DNA of 64,000 bases. It comes from Epiperipatus broadwayi. Lineage: Eukaryota > Onychophora > Udeonychophora > Euonychophora > Peripatidae. The notes under the pieces were generated by a model, which was not told where the DNA came from, ran no database searches, and was given only the letters and a program-made list of their open reading frames with translations. The DNA is taken from positions 2,048,001 through 2,112,000 of the forward strand of contig JAQFVV010012509.1 in NCBI GenBank assembly GCA_028023455.1, given 5' to 3'. Both the position numbers and the translations under genes were made by a program. Shown piece after piece: positions 34,811 to 46,269 of the stretch (position 1 is its first letter; every line of letters starts with the position of its first letter).

Positions 34811-36278
34811 TTATTGATTAGTATCTGGAGTTTTGTTTACAAATTTATCAAGAGTTAATTGAATTGTATTCTTTTTCTTCTCTTGATAAAGAATTCTGTA
34901 ACATTCTGTGTCTTTTTCTATTGCCCTTTGTATACAAGATATACACTCTTCATTGGGATCACATTCTTTCATGCTGGTCAAAAATTTGCCAAGATGCATG
35001 AAGGCTTCATTCATATTCTTGATTATCAAACTCTTAACTATAAATAAGTTTATTATCTGATTCTTCATTTTGTATTTCATTTATCTCTTGTAGTTTAATC
35101 AAGTCTTCATTTGACAGGGGTTCTGAGTCAGATTGCATTAAGTCATCAATATCTTCATCAGTGACATGCAAATTTAATTCATTCATTATATTGACTATTT
35201 CAGTTCTGATATCTTCAGGAGTTTCTTCAATATCCATAGAAGCTTTCATCATTTGTGGATATATTTTTTCCCAACAACCTTTCATTGTTGACTCTTATTT
35301 CAGCCCACACATTCCCAATAATATTTATTGCATTCCATATATAACTTTTCCAAAAATCTCTTTATATAGGTCCACCTTGTCAATGCCTTGATTGCTCGAG
35401 TCATTAATCTTGTCATATAATACCGCTTAAAAGTAGGTATCGCAGTTTGGTCCATAAGTTGTATTTCACTTGTGGTATTGGGAGGGATAAATACAACATT
35501 AATTTCCTGGATATAAATTTTGCATGGATTTTGGATGTCCAGGAGAATTGTCTAAGAGCAATAGTATTTTAAATGGTAAATTATTCTCACTACAATATTG
35601 CCTAACAGAAAGCACAAAATGATGTGAGAACCAATTTTGAAAAATCTGAGCAGTAGTTCAAGCTTTAGTATTTGATTTCCAAATGGCTGGAAGCATTCTT
35701 TTATCTTTACCTTTCAATGCTCTAGGATTTTCTGTCCGATAAATTAGCATTGGCTTCAATTTAAAATCACCAACTAAATTACCTTCAAGAAGCAATGTTA
35801 ATCTGTTTTTAGAAGATTTATACCCAGGTGCAACTGATTCTTCCTTTGCTAAATATGTACGTGCAGATATCTTTTTTCAAAATAATCCTGTCTCATCTAC
35901 ATTGAAGACTAAACATGGAAAATAAGCTCTATGTTTAGTGATATTAGAGAAAGTGGAAATACATTCACTGGCAGTTTTGTTATCTGCACTTGCACCTTCT
36001 CCTGTACAGTTAATATTATGTAAAGAATATCTCATTTTACATTTGTGAAACCAGCCATTGCTTGCTACAAATTCAACAGCAAAGTTTTCTTTTAATTTTT
36101 TCTTCCAATCTTCATGCAAACTAAGAGCTTTACCTTGAATAATAGATAAGCTCTCTGGAATGCCTTTTTGATGTTGATTTTTAATCCATAAAGCCAAAGA
36201 TTTTTCCATTTCATCCATTACTCTGCCATGTCTTTTTGAAACAATCTTTCAAGAAATATTTCCACAATTTTTAACATA
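34811..36278 (-). pseudogene. Tigger transposase, C-terminal part (CENP-B HTH plus DDE domain)
   Basis: Reading leftward from 36278: VMDEMEKSLALWIKNQHQKG and KALSLHEDWKKK (second CENP-B-type DNA-binding helix-turn-helix), SNGWFHKCKMRYSLHN, then FNVDETGLF with the first catalytic Asp (about 35880-35905). After a damaged stretch come LLLLDNSPGHPKSMQ with the second Asp (35538-35552) and IPPNTTSEIQLMDQ with the third (35447-35455), then an acidic C-terminal region to 34811. At least three frameshifts or stops (near 35877, 35285 and 35040) show that it is inactive. The gene would cut and paste its own element. Confidence 0.88.
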
Positions 36279-37687
36279 CACCTGGGTCTCTTTTATGTGG
36301 TAGATAGGTTCCTCAGAAAATGCGCACAAAAGAAATTGCACAAAAATAGACTTAACTTACCTTAAAAAATGAGGGATCCGTACTGTAATTTTTCAAAAAT
36401 CGCATAAAAGCAAAGCAACAACGTAAAATTACTTTAAAATTCGCAAAAATAAAATAAAATATGACTAATAAAAAATTTCAAATTTGGAAAAAATTAATAC
36501 AAGACAAACTTTTTTTATTAATTTCAGTATTTAATTTTATTCAAAACAATATATTTTTATGCGTAATTTACATTTTTTTCATACATGTATGGTATCTTAA
36601 TTATTATCGCTATTTGAGACATCAGATTCGTCATGATGTGATATAAAGTGAGGTACTATAGCTTCTCCTTAAACGAAGTCAAGTGGAAATACAACTAAAA
36701 CATTTTTCAATCGCTGTTGATCCTTCCCATTTCGCTAAGCGATCTAAAATTGAAATTTTTGTTTCCAAAGAAATTCATTTTTTTGGGTGTTTTTTTTTTC
36801 TCTCCATTAGAGTAAACTAAAAGTTTAAAATAAAAATAAGAACGTAGACTTACAATAATAAAAAGACACCGACTCACCACTGTTGGGCAAAATTTAATTA
36901 AAACTAACAATTAAAAATTAAATTCTTATTTTTATCTTTAATTTTTTAATTTTCAATTCCGTTTAAAAATCAAATTTCATCGTTTCACATCACCTTGTTA
37001 CGTAATTTTTAAACTGTTAATTACAATTAAAAATCAGATTTTAATTGTCAAATTTAATTGTGCCCAGTGTTACTCACCTTTTAAAAATAAACTTGTGGAC
37101 ACTAAATGATTAATTGATTACGTACTCGCTTTATAAAAAGCAAAAATTGAACGTGATTATAACGTTGGAACAGATTTACATTATAATCTTGTAAAATTTA
37201 TTACTTGTGGACACTAAATGATTAATTAATTGCTTTCTCTTTTTATAAAAAGCAAAAATAGAATGTGATTTAAAATGCAAAAACAACAACAAACATAGTA
37301 TTTTTCATCTATAACGTTTGAACAGATTTATATTATAGTCTTGTAAAATTTAATGTGTGTATATAAAATGGGGAAATTCTGATTTTAAGTGAATTATGAA
37401 TTTCTTTATTACATAAAATCTATTACAGTACTATTATAAAGCGCTAAAAATATTGAAATTATTAGACGGAAGTCGAGCTCCGATAATGCACTATTACTTT
37501 AAATATTATGTCAGTGTGCGAAATTTATAATATTTAAAGTAATAGTGCATTATTGGAGCTCGACTTCTGATCTAATAACTTTTATTGCATAAAAGAAAAC
37601 CGCATACAAAGATATTAAGAAGAATCATGAATCGCATAACTTCAAAATCGCATTAAATAAATCCGCATAAAACGAGACCCGGATGTA
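36277..37687. mobile_element. Nested TA-flanked non-autonomous DNA element (1.4 kb)
   Basis: The element at 36279-37685 is flanked by TA on both sides. The left end reads CACCTGGGTCTCTTTTATG; the right end, reverse-complemented, reads CATCCGGGTCTCGTTTTATG. It interrupts the Tigger transposase between the two DNA-binding helix-turn-helix halves, so it landed later. No transposase of its own; the interior is AT-rich and includes two near-repeated stretches around 37090-37190 and 37200-37350 (ACTTGTGGACACTAAATGAT shared) and the hairpin at 37457-37581. Probably a mariner/pogo-type passenger. Confidence 0.8.
37457..37581. repeat. Near-perfect hairpin (about 50-bp arms)
   Basis: GAAGTCGAGCTCC and TAATGCACTATTACTTTAAA on the left are repeated exactly, or almost so, in inverse on the right around a spacer of about 20 bp. 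It may be a very small MITE within the nested element. Few mismatches imply recent origin. Confidence 0.8.
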
Positions 37688-37850
37688 TTTTTAATTTTGT
37701 TCTTGTTTTTCACAATTGTATAGATCAGTTTAAATTACATGAGCGTGCGATTGAAGCAAAAGATTCACCATTTTCAGAACATCTAATTATATCCATTTTT
37801 GTCTCGACCGTTTGAGGTTTATGGGACCTTGATTTCTTTTTGGTTGTATC
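37688..37850 (-). pseudogene. Tigger transposase, N-terminal helix-turn-helix
   Basis: The minus strand reads KKKSRSHKPQTVETKMDIIR then CSENGESFASIARSCNLN, matching the first CENP-B/psq helix-turn-helix of Tigger transposases (K.Lt...K..II...E.G.s...IAr..gl). The reading resumes at 36278 after the nested 1.4-kb element. Confidence 0.8.
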
Positions 37851-38829
37851 AACACTCTGTTTTTTCTTTCTCACTCATGTTTTTAATTAATAAGAATGAA
37901 AAAAATTCACCAAAACAGAAATATATACAGTGTATATGTAACGTAATTTGCGCACAACTATTAAAAACAACTGCTAATCAAGACGATTCTATTCAAAACA
38001 GTGTGACGATGCTAAAAATAAAAGTAATTAATGTCAGAGAGATAGGAAGATTTACTGTATTTTATATAAGTTCTTATTGTTTTCTAAAATATACTTTTAA
38101 TTATTTTCTAAATTCCAAAGTTTATCTTTCCTTAGAAAAAATTTAATTATGAATGTATGTAAATAGTTTTTTTTATCAGATACTGTAAATTTGTAGCGGT
38201 AATTACCAAAAGGAATTTTTTAATTATTAAATTACTAAAATATTGTACAATTTTAACTACCCATTTCTTCCCACGATATATAGCACTAATTATACATGAA
38301 AGTATGTGCATAGATAAAGATCTAAAGTCCAAAAGCGATTACATAATAGCAAAATGTCTATACTCAAGTGTTTGTAACTAGGGGATCGCCTGCATACATG
38401 CTAACTATCATAATTGCTCTGGCCACTTAGTATTATTAATGTACTGGCCAATTATAAACTTAACATTGTGATAAATACCAAACTAAATAAAATATAGTGC
38501 ATGGACTTTAAAGAAAATTCTCTTTGCATCTATTCCAGGATGATCATCAACTGGATGCCCATAGATACTAATATACATCCCTTTCATATAATAGGCCATT
38601 ATGCACGAATCTAGCTCAGAGAACACAAGCTCTATAACTTATTATGAACATGAGATGATGCAACACATAATATCCTAAAAATATTTAGAATTAATTTCAA
38701 TGGAATAATTTTAATAATGAAATATAAGTTTATTAATAACAATAAAAAAATGAAATTATGATCTGCAGAAATTGGCTATACACATTTAAGCCTTTTGATT
38801 TTGATTAATATACAAAATTCAAGTTATTA

Positions 38830-39300
38830 TATTGTGATTTACATATATGTTTCAATGTAAAACACGTACATATATATGCGCACAGATGTATAATTTTTGA
38901 ACATATTTGAATCATCATGTAAAAATAAAATAAATGATTAATATTTATCTATACATGTCTATCAGATATGCATTGGTATTTGCACACAGATGTGCAATAC
39001 AGTTGATGAATATATTTCAATCATCATGTAAAATATAAATGATTAAAATTTTAAGTTATCACATTTTAACTGTACAAATACCTTATGGGTTTAAATAAAA
39101 CATATATCATCATACAGACATGTGATATATTAATTTATTAACATATTTGAATTGTCATAATCTATAAATGAAATTTTTTTTTTCAATACATAATCAATGA
39201 TTGTTTTAACATATATGTGTATGCACATAGAAATGTATGTGCATGCCAACATTTATATCATATTTTAATTTGTCAAAATAATAAAATTATTAAAATATAT
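38830..39300. repeat. Diverged tandem repeats (about 110-120 bp)
   Basis: Three to four degenerate units carry GCACACAGATGT(G)CAATA, then TTGAATCATCATGTAAAA-type strings, then AAATGATTAATAT and an ATACATGT-rich stretch. Adjacent to, but outside, the Tigger right end. Low-identity array; class unknown. Confidence 0.6.
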
Positions 39301-39768
39301 TTTTCACAATTAATTCCATGGTGAAAGTATATAAAAATCCATTCGTTATTTTTAATAGTAAGTTTTTCTCTTTTTTCTTTTTTTAAAAAAAAAGTAAAAT
39401 CTTTGACAGGTTACTGTTGATTAATTTTAAACATCTTTAACAATACTCCTGGAAGTTTTTTATCTTTTCTAATGTAAAAGATTTTTGACGTTTATCTTCT
39501 TTTTTAAAAAACAAAATTGTCTCTGAATCAATCATTTGTTTTTAATTCAAGCAAAAATTATTAACCCGTACCTTTAAATTATAGATTTTAAAAGCCATTT
39601 TTTTCAATAAATGATTTAAAGTAATATTCTCTCTATATATATATCATTTTTAAAATGCCATTTTTAAGGAATTACTTAAAACAACTCTCCAGATGCCGTT
39701 TGCATAACCACTACATAATACGTTTACCTGTGGTTTTTTTGTACATCAACAAAGCAGCATACGTATAA

Positions 39769-39960
39769 CTAATTTTTTAGCAAGTTGGTGAACTCTGACT
39801 TATTGTCATTATTGGGAAAGGTATAGTCCAGGTAACTTTTGGTCGGCAATAATCTGTCTAGTATTTCTGGATAGATATCAGGCAAGCTAGCTATTTTATC
39901 TACTTTAGGGCTATGAAACACTGGAAATTTTTTTCTCTGTATGAATTCAAACTTCACCAT
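39769..39960 (-). other. Unrecognised 63-codon open frame
   Basis: Minus-strand frame starting MVKFEFIQRKKFPVFHSP and continuing PDIYPEILDRLLPTKSYLDY. The composition looks protein-like rather than AT-random, so it may be a fragment of a mobile-element or gene-derived coding sequence. No motif recognised and no splice context supports a host exon. Confidence 0.25.
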
Positions 39961-40539
39961 TGTGAACTAATTGCTACCACTTGATCCACTATTTTGCCTT
40001 CAATTATTTTTTTCATGGTCATTCTGCATATGTGAAAACTACCAACTCCCTAATTTTTTTGTCAGCCCTTTTTATAGTTAGGGTCGGGAGAAAAAAATTC
40101 ATTAACTTAAAAAAAAATGTTAATGGTTCTTTTTAATTTTTGTTTCACTTTCCTTTAATCCTTTTTAAAAGCAACTTAGGAATTTTATCAAAGTATGATA
40201 TACAAGCTGGATAGTTACACAAGGATTGTTATACAAGCTTAAATTTTAAAAAAGGTTTCTAAGATAGACTTGGGAACCTTATAATTATCAGCAGATCTAT
40301 CTTAACGTAAAACATCTTGTTTTAATTTCAAAATCAGAATTCAATAAAATATTAATTAGACTTTTTTTGGTTGTCATTTGATCCTTCGTGTCAGCTGCTA
40401 GAGGCACGATTTCTAACTAAAAACACATTAATATAACGTTCCCAGGCTAGCGATTCTCTATTAATATTGATTTTTTTTTTTGGTTTGTTTACAAAGTTTA
40501 CTTTTTTTTGTTTCGGAATTATTTTTCCCAAATAATATT

Positions 40540-42235
40540 TTTGACGATGGGATAATAATAGTTGTTTTTTTTTAATTTTTTTTTTTTTACCAAAGGGTCT
40601 TTTTTGGTGTGTGTTCAAATAGTAATTTGTGTTTTTTTTTTAAAATAATATTACTGTTTTTGTAAAATTGGATTGACAAAATTCAAGAGAGAACGGGTTT
40701 TTTTGATGGATCTTTAAATAATAATTTACGTTACTTTGATAGGTTTACATTTGATTGCCGACAACAATTATTGGGAGAAGTGTTGTTTGTTTTTTTTCGT
40801 GTATGTTTAAATAAAAATTAAAACTTTTTTTATCGGTTTACATTTGATTGACGACCGATTGGACTTCCTTTCGTTTATAAATTATGGTTTGGTTCTACAA
40901 ATAAATATTTTTGACAATGGGACAATAATAGTTGTTGTTTGTTTAATTTTTATTGACAAGAGCGGGTGTTTTTTTGGTGTAGATTCAAATAGTAATTTGG
41001 GTTATGTTTAAATATTAAGTTACGGTCTTACTTTGATTGGTTTACATTTGATTGCCGACACTAAGTATTGTGAGGGGTGTTTTTTTGTGTGTACGATTGT
41101 AGACAACAATTATTGGGAGAAGGGGTGTAACTGTTTAAAGAATCGTAGTTTACGTTACTTTTAGTAGTGGTGTACATTTGATTGCTGACAATAATTAGTG
41201 AGAGGGGTGGGTGTTTTTGGGTGATGATTAAATACTAATTTACCTTCCTTTTATTTTACATTTGATTGCTGACAACAATTATTGGGAGCTAAAGAGGTTG
41301 TTTTTTGTGTATGTTTAAATCAAAATTGAAGTTATTTTTATCAGTTATATTTGATTGACAACGGTTTTGACTTTCTTTTTTTTTTTTCATTTATAAATTA
41401 TGGTTTTGGTTTGCCCAAAACCTAATATTTTTGACAATGGGATATAATAGTTGTTGTGGTTTTCTTTCATTTTTATTGACAAGAGCGGGTCTTTTTTCGG
41501 TGTATGTTCAAATAGTAATTTGGGTTACGTTTAAAAAATAATCGGTTTACCTTATTTTTAGTGCTTTACATTTGATTGCCGAAGACAATTAGTGGGAGGT
41601 GTGTTTTTGTTTACGATTAAAGAATAATTGTACGTTCCTTTTATTTTTTACATTTGATTGCCAACAACAATTATTGGGAGAAAGGGTTATGCATTTTGTT
41701 TTTGTTTTTTGTTTGTTTGTATGTTTAAATCAAAATTTAAGTTACTTTTATCGGTTACCATTTGATTGAAAACCGATTTGACTTTTTTTTTTTCGTTTAT
41801 AAATTATTTGGGTTTTTTTAAATAAATATTCGATTTGACAATGGGACAATAATAGTCTAGGTTTCTTTAATTTTGATTGACAAGAGCGGGTCTTTTTTGG
41901 TGTACGTTCAAATAGTAATTTGGGTTATGTTTAACTAATAATTTACTGTCTTACTTTGATTGGTTTACATTTGATTGCCGACGACAATTAGTGGGTGGGT
42001 TGTTTGTTTTTTTCTATACGATTAAAGAATAATTGACGTTCTTTTTATTTGACTGTTTGATTGCCGACGACAACAATTATTGGGAGCAGAGGGGTTTTTG
42101 GGGCTATGTTTAAATAAAAATTTTAGTTACTTCTTTTATTTTACATTTGATTGCCGACGACAACAATTATCGGGAGAAGAAGGGATGTACATTTAAATAA
42201 AAATTGAAGTTACTTCTTTTATTTTTGACATTTGA
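40540..42235. repeat. Higher-order tandem array inside GGTT element 1
   Basis: The composite unit is built from two motif types. One holds ACATTTGATTGCCGAC and ACAATTATTGGGAG. The other holds CGTTTATAAATTATGG, TTTTGACAATGGGACAATAA, ATTGACAAGAGCGGGT and CAAATAGTAATTTGGGTTA. The second type recurs near 40540, 40905, 41430 and 41830, giving higher-order periods of roughly 365-525 bp. T runs recur throughout. Confidence 0.85.
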
Positions 42236-42239
42236 TGAA

Positions 42240-42520
42240 GGCCATTTAGAATCCCTCAAACAAGCATGCCTTTTACGAAGTGAACATTTCCGTCTCAGCA
42301 GATGTTTTTGGACCTCAAATCTGCATATATTTGCCGCACAATCCAATCTTTTCTTTCAGCAGCAGGATGTTTTTTTTCTGCTGTAGAAATATTCCAGCGC
42401 TGGCTTCCGTGTCTGGCAATTCTCATCTTTTCAAGTTTTCTGTTGTGGGAATTAGCCATACTTTTTGTCTCGGAAAATTTCTCGCTAAAACGTGACTCAA
42501 AGCGTGATTTTTAAATTTTT
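42240..42520 (+). other. GC-richer core of GGTT element 1
   Basis: A block unlike its AT-rich surroundings that is open in all three plus frames for 180-220 bases. One frame begins EGHLESLKQACLLRSE, faintly like the start of Merlin-type transposases (compare AVAFLQSKNVLLRSKK near 19440), but the rest cannot be aligned by eye. Best treated as a possible transposase-gene relic or captured sequence. Confidence 0.25.
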
Positions 42521-42811
42521 ACGCTATTCCATCCTAATAGAAAATTTAAGAGGAATACAAATTTATGAGGAACAATCACGATACTGTTAAAATTGATAAA
42601 ATGTAACAGTACATCAATTGGTCTTAAAAAAAAAAAAAAAGGCACCGGTGAAAATTTAAATAATTTTGACACGATCAAATTAACACACCCTCGTATGATA
42701 TTGTTATATAAAATACATAACGCAGCATTACGATATAATGCGTGACACAAACAACTACGGCATTTTCGTCTGCTTTTAGCATCGGAAAAAACCACACCGT
42801 TAGCCGCTAAG

Positions 42812-42960
42812 CCGAGTTAACACTCTTTCTAGATTTTATCATAGAAAGGAGACTTAACTTCCGAGTTAACACTCTACCTTTTAGTGTAGAAAGTAGACTT
42901 AACTCCGAGTTAACAATCTTTCTAGGATTTATTTTAGAAAAAATGCTTAAAGGCTTGGGT
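42812..42960. repeat. Three 48-bp subterminal repeats with hairpins
   Basis: CCGAGTTAACA(C/A)TCT starts each of three adjacent units. Each contains TTTCTA...TAGAAA-type inverted strings that could fold, followed by GACTTAACT. The units sit about 85 bp inside the right terminal repeat. Such subterminal repeats commonly serve as transposase-binding sites. Confidence 0.75.
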
Positions 42961-43493
42961 GCAGCCGCGGAAACTGCATATTTCTAGAAATTTAGCTAGA
43001 AATCGCGCCTCTAGCAGCTGACACGAAGGATCAGATGAGAACCCTTTTTTTTAATATTTATTTCCTAATAAAATTTTATTTTAAATTCAAAATTATTTCA
43101 TTTCTTATTATTCCAGTGAAATGTAGAAAATATCTAGAAAAAAATTTGACTGTGTTTATGTGTACACACATTATTATGTTGTTGTATGCCATGAAACCCA
43201 TATGGTTGCAGTATTGCCTATTTGTATGCATGCATTTTATATTTATCTATTAATATTAATTTCATGTATTATAAAAAAAAATCCACTAATATTTTCTTTA
43301 TAAAGTTGCATTTATAATCCTCCACTAAATGGTAATTATTTAGATTGTTCTTTGGAATATTATTTATTGATAAAAAATCTTTTTAAAATCTATTGCAGTT
43401 CCTGGTGGTTGTTTTTTTTTAAAAAACAAAAAACCAAAAAAGTATAACAAATTGCAATAAAGAATTTATAATAAAAATACTATTATAATTTAT

Positions 43494-43505
43494 CCCCCCC
43501 CCCCC
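43494..43505. repeat. Poly-C run
   Basis: Twelve C residues in AT-rich sequence, about 360 bases upstream of exon E. Confidence 0.9.
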
Positions 43506-43866
43506 ATATATTTAAAGTTGTCGTTTTTTAAAAATATATATATAGCTTGTGTAATCCCTCCCTTCAATTTATGTTTTTTTTTTTTTAAAAATCCATTTAT
43601 AAAACCCTTACTTATATTAAACTAAAATAATGAGCATGCTAATATCTCTAACAAGCTTTATCAAATTAAGTCTCATGATTTTATTTGCCTTATATTTTTT
43701 ATAAGTTTTCAGTAAGGGAAAAAAAAAATTGTTTTTGGAATTTTATGTATATATTTTTTTATTATATGGGTATATATATATAAAAGATAATGCATTATTT
43801 TTTATTGAAAATATTTTTATAAAAAGATTTTCATTTGTATTACATGTGAATATTTTTATTTATTAG

Positions 43867-44422
43867 GAATTATTAAAAACTCCTCCAGTTAAAATCATTC
43901 AACCTTCTCAACCGTCTAATATTACAAAAAATGTACTTGCTGAACAAGATATTTTATTAAATTTACATAAACATCAGCCTCATCCTCCTCCACCACCTTT
44001 GTCTCCTCAACCTAATTTAATGCAATTACCACCTAACCAAGTAGATCTTCTAGCTCAAATTTTAAGGCAGCAACAACAGCAGCAGCAACAAAGTGATCAT
44101 CTTAATCGTTTATTTGGTCAGTTGAGTCCAAATCATTCTCTTCGTAATAACTTTGCAGTTGTAGCAGCAGCCAATAACAGACAAGAAATTCTTGCTCAGA
44201 TTTTAAAACAAGGTCAATTAGATCAGAATTTACTTATGAAACAGCAGCAGCAGCCTACAATTGTTCATCGGCCTCCTACTCCACCATTACAAATTTCTCA
44301 ACTACAGCCTAATAATAGACAAAATATAAAAAGTCCAAATACACTGTCAGTATTTGATGTCATGCAACAAAATATTTTGAGTCGGCAGCAGGCTTCTTCT
44401 CCTCGAATCCCATCACCCATTG
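43867..44422 (+). CDS. EIF4ENIF1: 4E-T (EIF4ENIF1) large internal exon E
   Basis: The largest exon here: 185 codons plus one base. Acceptor TATTAG at 43861-43866, donor GTAATA at 44423. It begins ELLKTPPVKIIQPSQPSN, then KNVLAEQDILLNL (vertebrate 4E-T: KNILQELL), a Pro stretch (HPPPPPLSP), ILRQQQQQQQQSDHLNRLFG, a second similar unit EILAQILKQGQLDQNLLMKQ, and ends SRQQASSPRIPSPI. RIPSPIG followed by F is a hallmark 4E-T junction, completed by the next exon. Two related AQIL(R/K)Q modules (near codons 58 and 118) suggest short internal duplication. The glutamine runs are mixed CAA/CAG and could vary in length. Confidence 0.93.
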
Positions 44423-44799
44423 GTAATATTTTATATATTAATTGATTTAATATATTAATTATGAATGCTTATTATATAAAAAAAATGCAATAATAATGGC
44501 ACTTGTTATTAATAATGTTTATGGGTGCAGTTTGATTTCATTAATAGATTTAGTTTATGTGAACTTTTTAATCAATAGCATTTTAAAAAAAACATTAAAA
44601 TCAGGCTTGATTTCTTCCTTATTATTATAATGTCAGGAATTTTTAAATTTCTTTTCATAAGCAATTTTTATTCTTAAGAAAATATTGTTATTCTAAAAAT
44701 TGTGCTTATTTTATGTGTATTTAAGAGGAAGCTTGGTGATGTTAGAGCTTCTTAATGGAAGATTAAGTATTTAACATTTAATGCAATCTTAAGGTTTTT

Positions 44800-44845
44800 T
44801 ATTATTATTATTATTATTATTATGATGATGATGATGATGATGATG
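44800..44845. repeat. (ATT)n(ATG)n compound microsatellite
   Basis: About eight ATT units followed by about eight ATG units without interruption; likely length-polymorphic. Confidence 0.95.
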
Positions 44846-46269
44846 TTACTCAGAATTGATTCACCAATCTGTAATCCCATTGTAATCTATCATGCAATTA
44901 AATTGAAAATAAAAATATAGAATGTCTTACTATAGACATATCTGTTTTTCTATTATATTTCTCATTCTTGATTAATAATTTATAAAGTTACATTAAATAT
45001 GTAGATTAATTTTATATTTTTTGGTAAGTCTAGGATCTAAATTAATAAAAGAAGACTTATTACCAAAAATAGATGATAGAATTTTACTAAGACTCAAAAG
45101 AAAAACTGCCATATCCACCATTTCTTTTCTAATGATAATTGTCTTTTCATAATTTAAAAGATTGAGAAAGAGCTTTAAAAAAAAAAAAAAAAAGTAAAGC
45201 TTTTAAATTAAAAAAAAACCTCAGAAAACAAAATACTGAACTTGTATCTAATCATAATAGTTAATATTAGTCTGATTTTTTTAAACATATGTAATTAATG
45301 TAATATTAAAAATTATAAATATTCTGTATTATATGCATTGGTAAAAAGCAAAAAATAAAATATCTAAGTGATAATATATTTTTTTTGAATTGTGATTAAA
45401 TGAATCAGTAGATATTGAGGCATGAATATGATGGCCCATTATATATTTTTAGTTTTAGTATGTGTGATATTGTATATATTTCTCAATATTCATATGAAAT
45501 GTGTAATATATTACTACCTGATAAATAGCAAAAACCTTGTAATTGATTCTTCAGATATTAAAAAAGAAAAAAACTTTGACCTTATCATTATCATAATGAA
45601 AATTTTTAAAGTATAAGCCTGAATTATGTGCATTTAGTATTTTTTCAGTAAGGTAAAATAACTTTTTCCACTTATTTTAATGAATCTTATTCCACTTGTG
45701 ATGTTTTTATAATAGAATATGTATTCTGTTGTCAAATCAAATAGGTTCTTATCTTTTCACTTTCAAAATATGACAATGCCCATTCAGTATGGGTTTTTTT
45801 TTTCAATTTGTGGGTAGCTAAATATAAAATTATCATTGAATGGCATTCTAGCTTTAGAGTTAGGAATTCTTAATAGCTTTCAGTTTTAACCATTACTTTA
45901 AGCTGAAAATTTCAACTTCCAGGAAATAATGACCATATTTTTGTTGTTGTTGTTTGTCATAAGTTTAATTAAAATAAAAAATGTTGCATACAAACACACA
46001 TGCGGAATATATGTGTTTGGTATCACTAAAATCAATGGCTGTCAGAAATTGTGAGGCTTTTATGAAAGAAAGTGCATGGGATTTTTTTAATTTTAAGCTC
46101 AGGGATAAAATCATTAGTCACTTTACTAGCCCATACTTGTTAGTCAGCAACTCTTCTACATGGCAACAACTAAAATTTGTACTAGTAAACTTTAATAATT
46201 TGTCCTTTATGATTTTTTTTTTAATTAGTTCTAAACAAAAGATCTTTACATTAATATAGCCTCATACAA

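Larger units (their letters stand above)
34687..38394 (-). mobile_element. Tigger (pogo superfamily) DNA transposon, interrupted
   Basis: The element spans 34689-38392. Its ends are CAGTCAGTCCCTTAGTTATG at the left and, reverse-complemented at the right, CAGGCGATCCCCTAGTTACA: matching inverted repeats starting CAG as in Tigger elements. TA precedes the left end; on the right the flank is CATA, so the TA duplication is imperfect. It encodes a Tigger1/CENP-B-like transposase on the minus strand and is split by a 1.4-kb element (36279-37685). Without that insert it would be about 2.3 kb, the usual full Tigger length. Confidence 0.85.
40361..43051. mobile_element. Large terminal-inverted-repeat element 1 (GGTT family, satellite-filled)
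   Basis: The element spans 40369-43043 (2675 bp). CTTTTTTT at 40361-40368 and 43044-43051 is an exact 8-bp target duplication. Terminal inverted repeats of at least 53 bp with about four mismatches begin GGTTGTCATTTGATCCTTCG / GGTTCTCATCTGATCCTTCG and continue TGTCAGCTGCTAGAGGC. The inside has a 1.6-kb tandem array (about 40540-42235), a GC-richer core (42240-42520) and three 48-bp subterminal repeats (42812-42960). No transposase. It shares its GGTT ends, the CGTGTCAGC core and its plan with 62142-63905. The 8-bp duplication plus GG ends suggest the Merlin superfamily (inference); hAT and P also make 8-bp duplications. Confidence 0.85.
32691..43866 (+). other. 4E-T intron 4 (about 11.2 kb)
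   Basis: Holds the Tigger element (34689-38392), a diverged tandem array (38830-39300) and the large terminal-inverted-repeat element (40369-43043). In 32700-33390, 33545-34685, 38400-38825, 39300-40360 and 43055-43860 I see AT-rich sequence with T and A runs, an AT dinucleotide run near 34112-34131 and a C run at 43494-43505. A 63-codon minus-strand frame at 39769-39960 is open but unrecognised. Confidence 0.85.

Noticed and set aside
34859-35391. Plus-strand open frames in this stretch
   Set aside because: They are antisense to the Tigger transposase C-terminus.
37799-38146. 115-codon plus-strand frame
   Set aside because: It overlaps the Tigger 5' region antisense and has AT-rich random composition with no motif.
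45981-46259. 92-codon open frame as a host gene
   Set aside because: No recognisable motif, no splice context, and it sits next to a LINE endonuclease relic; it could be part of it but cannot be supported.
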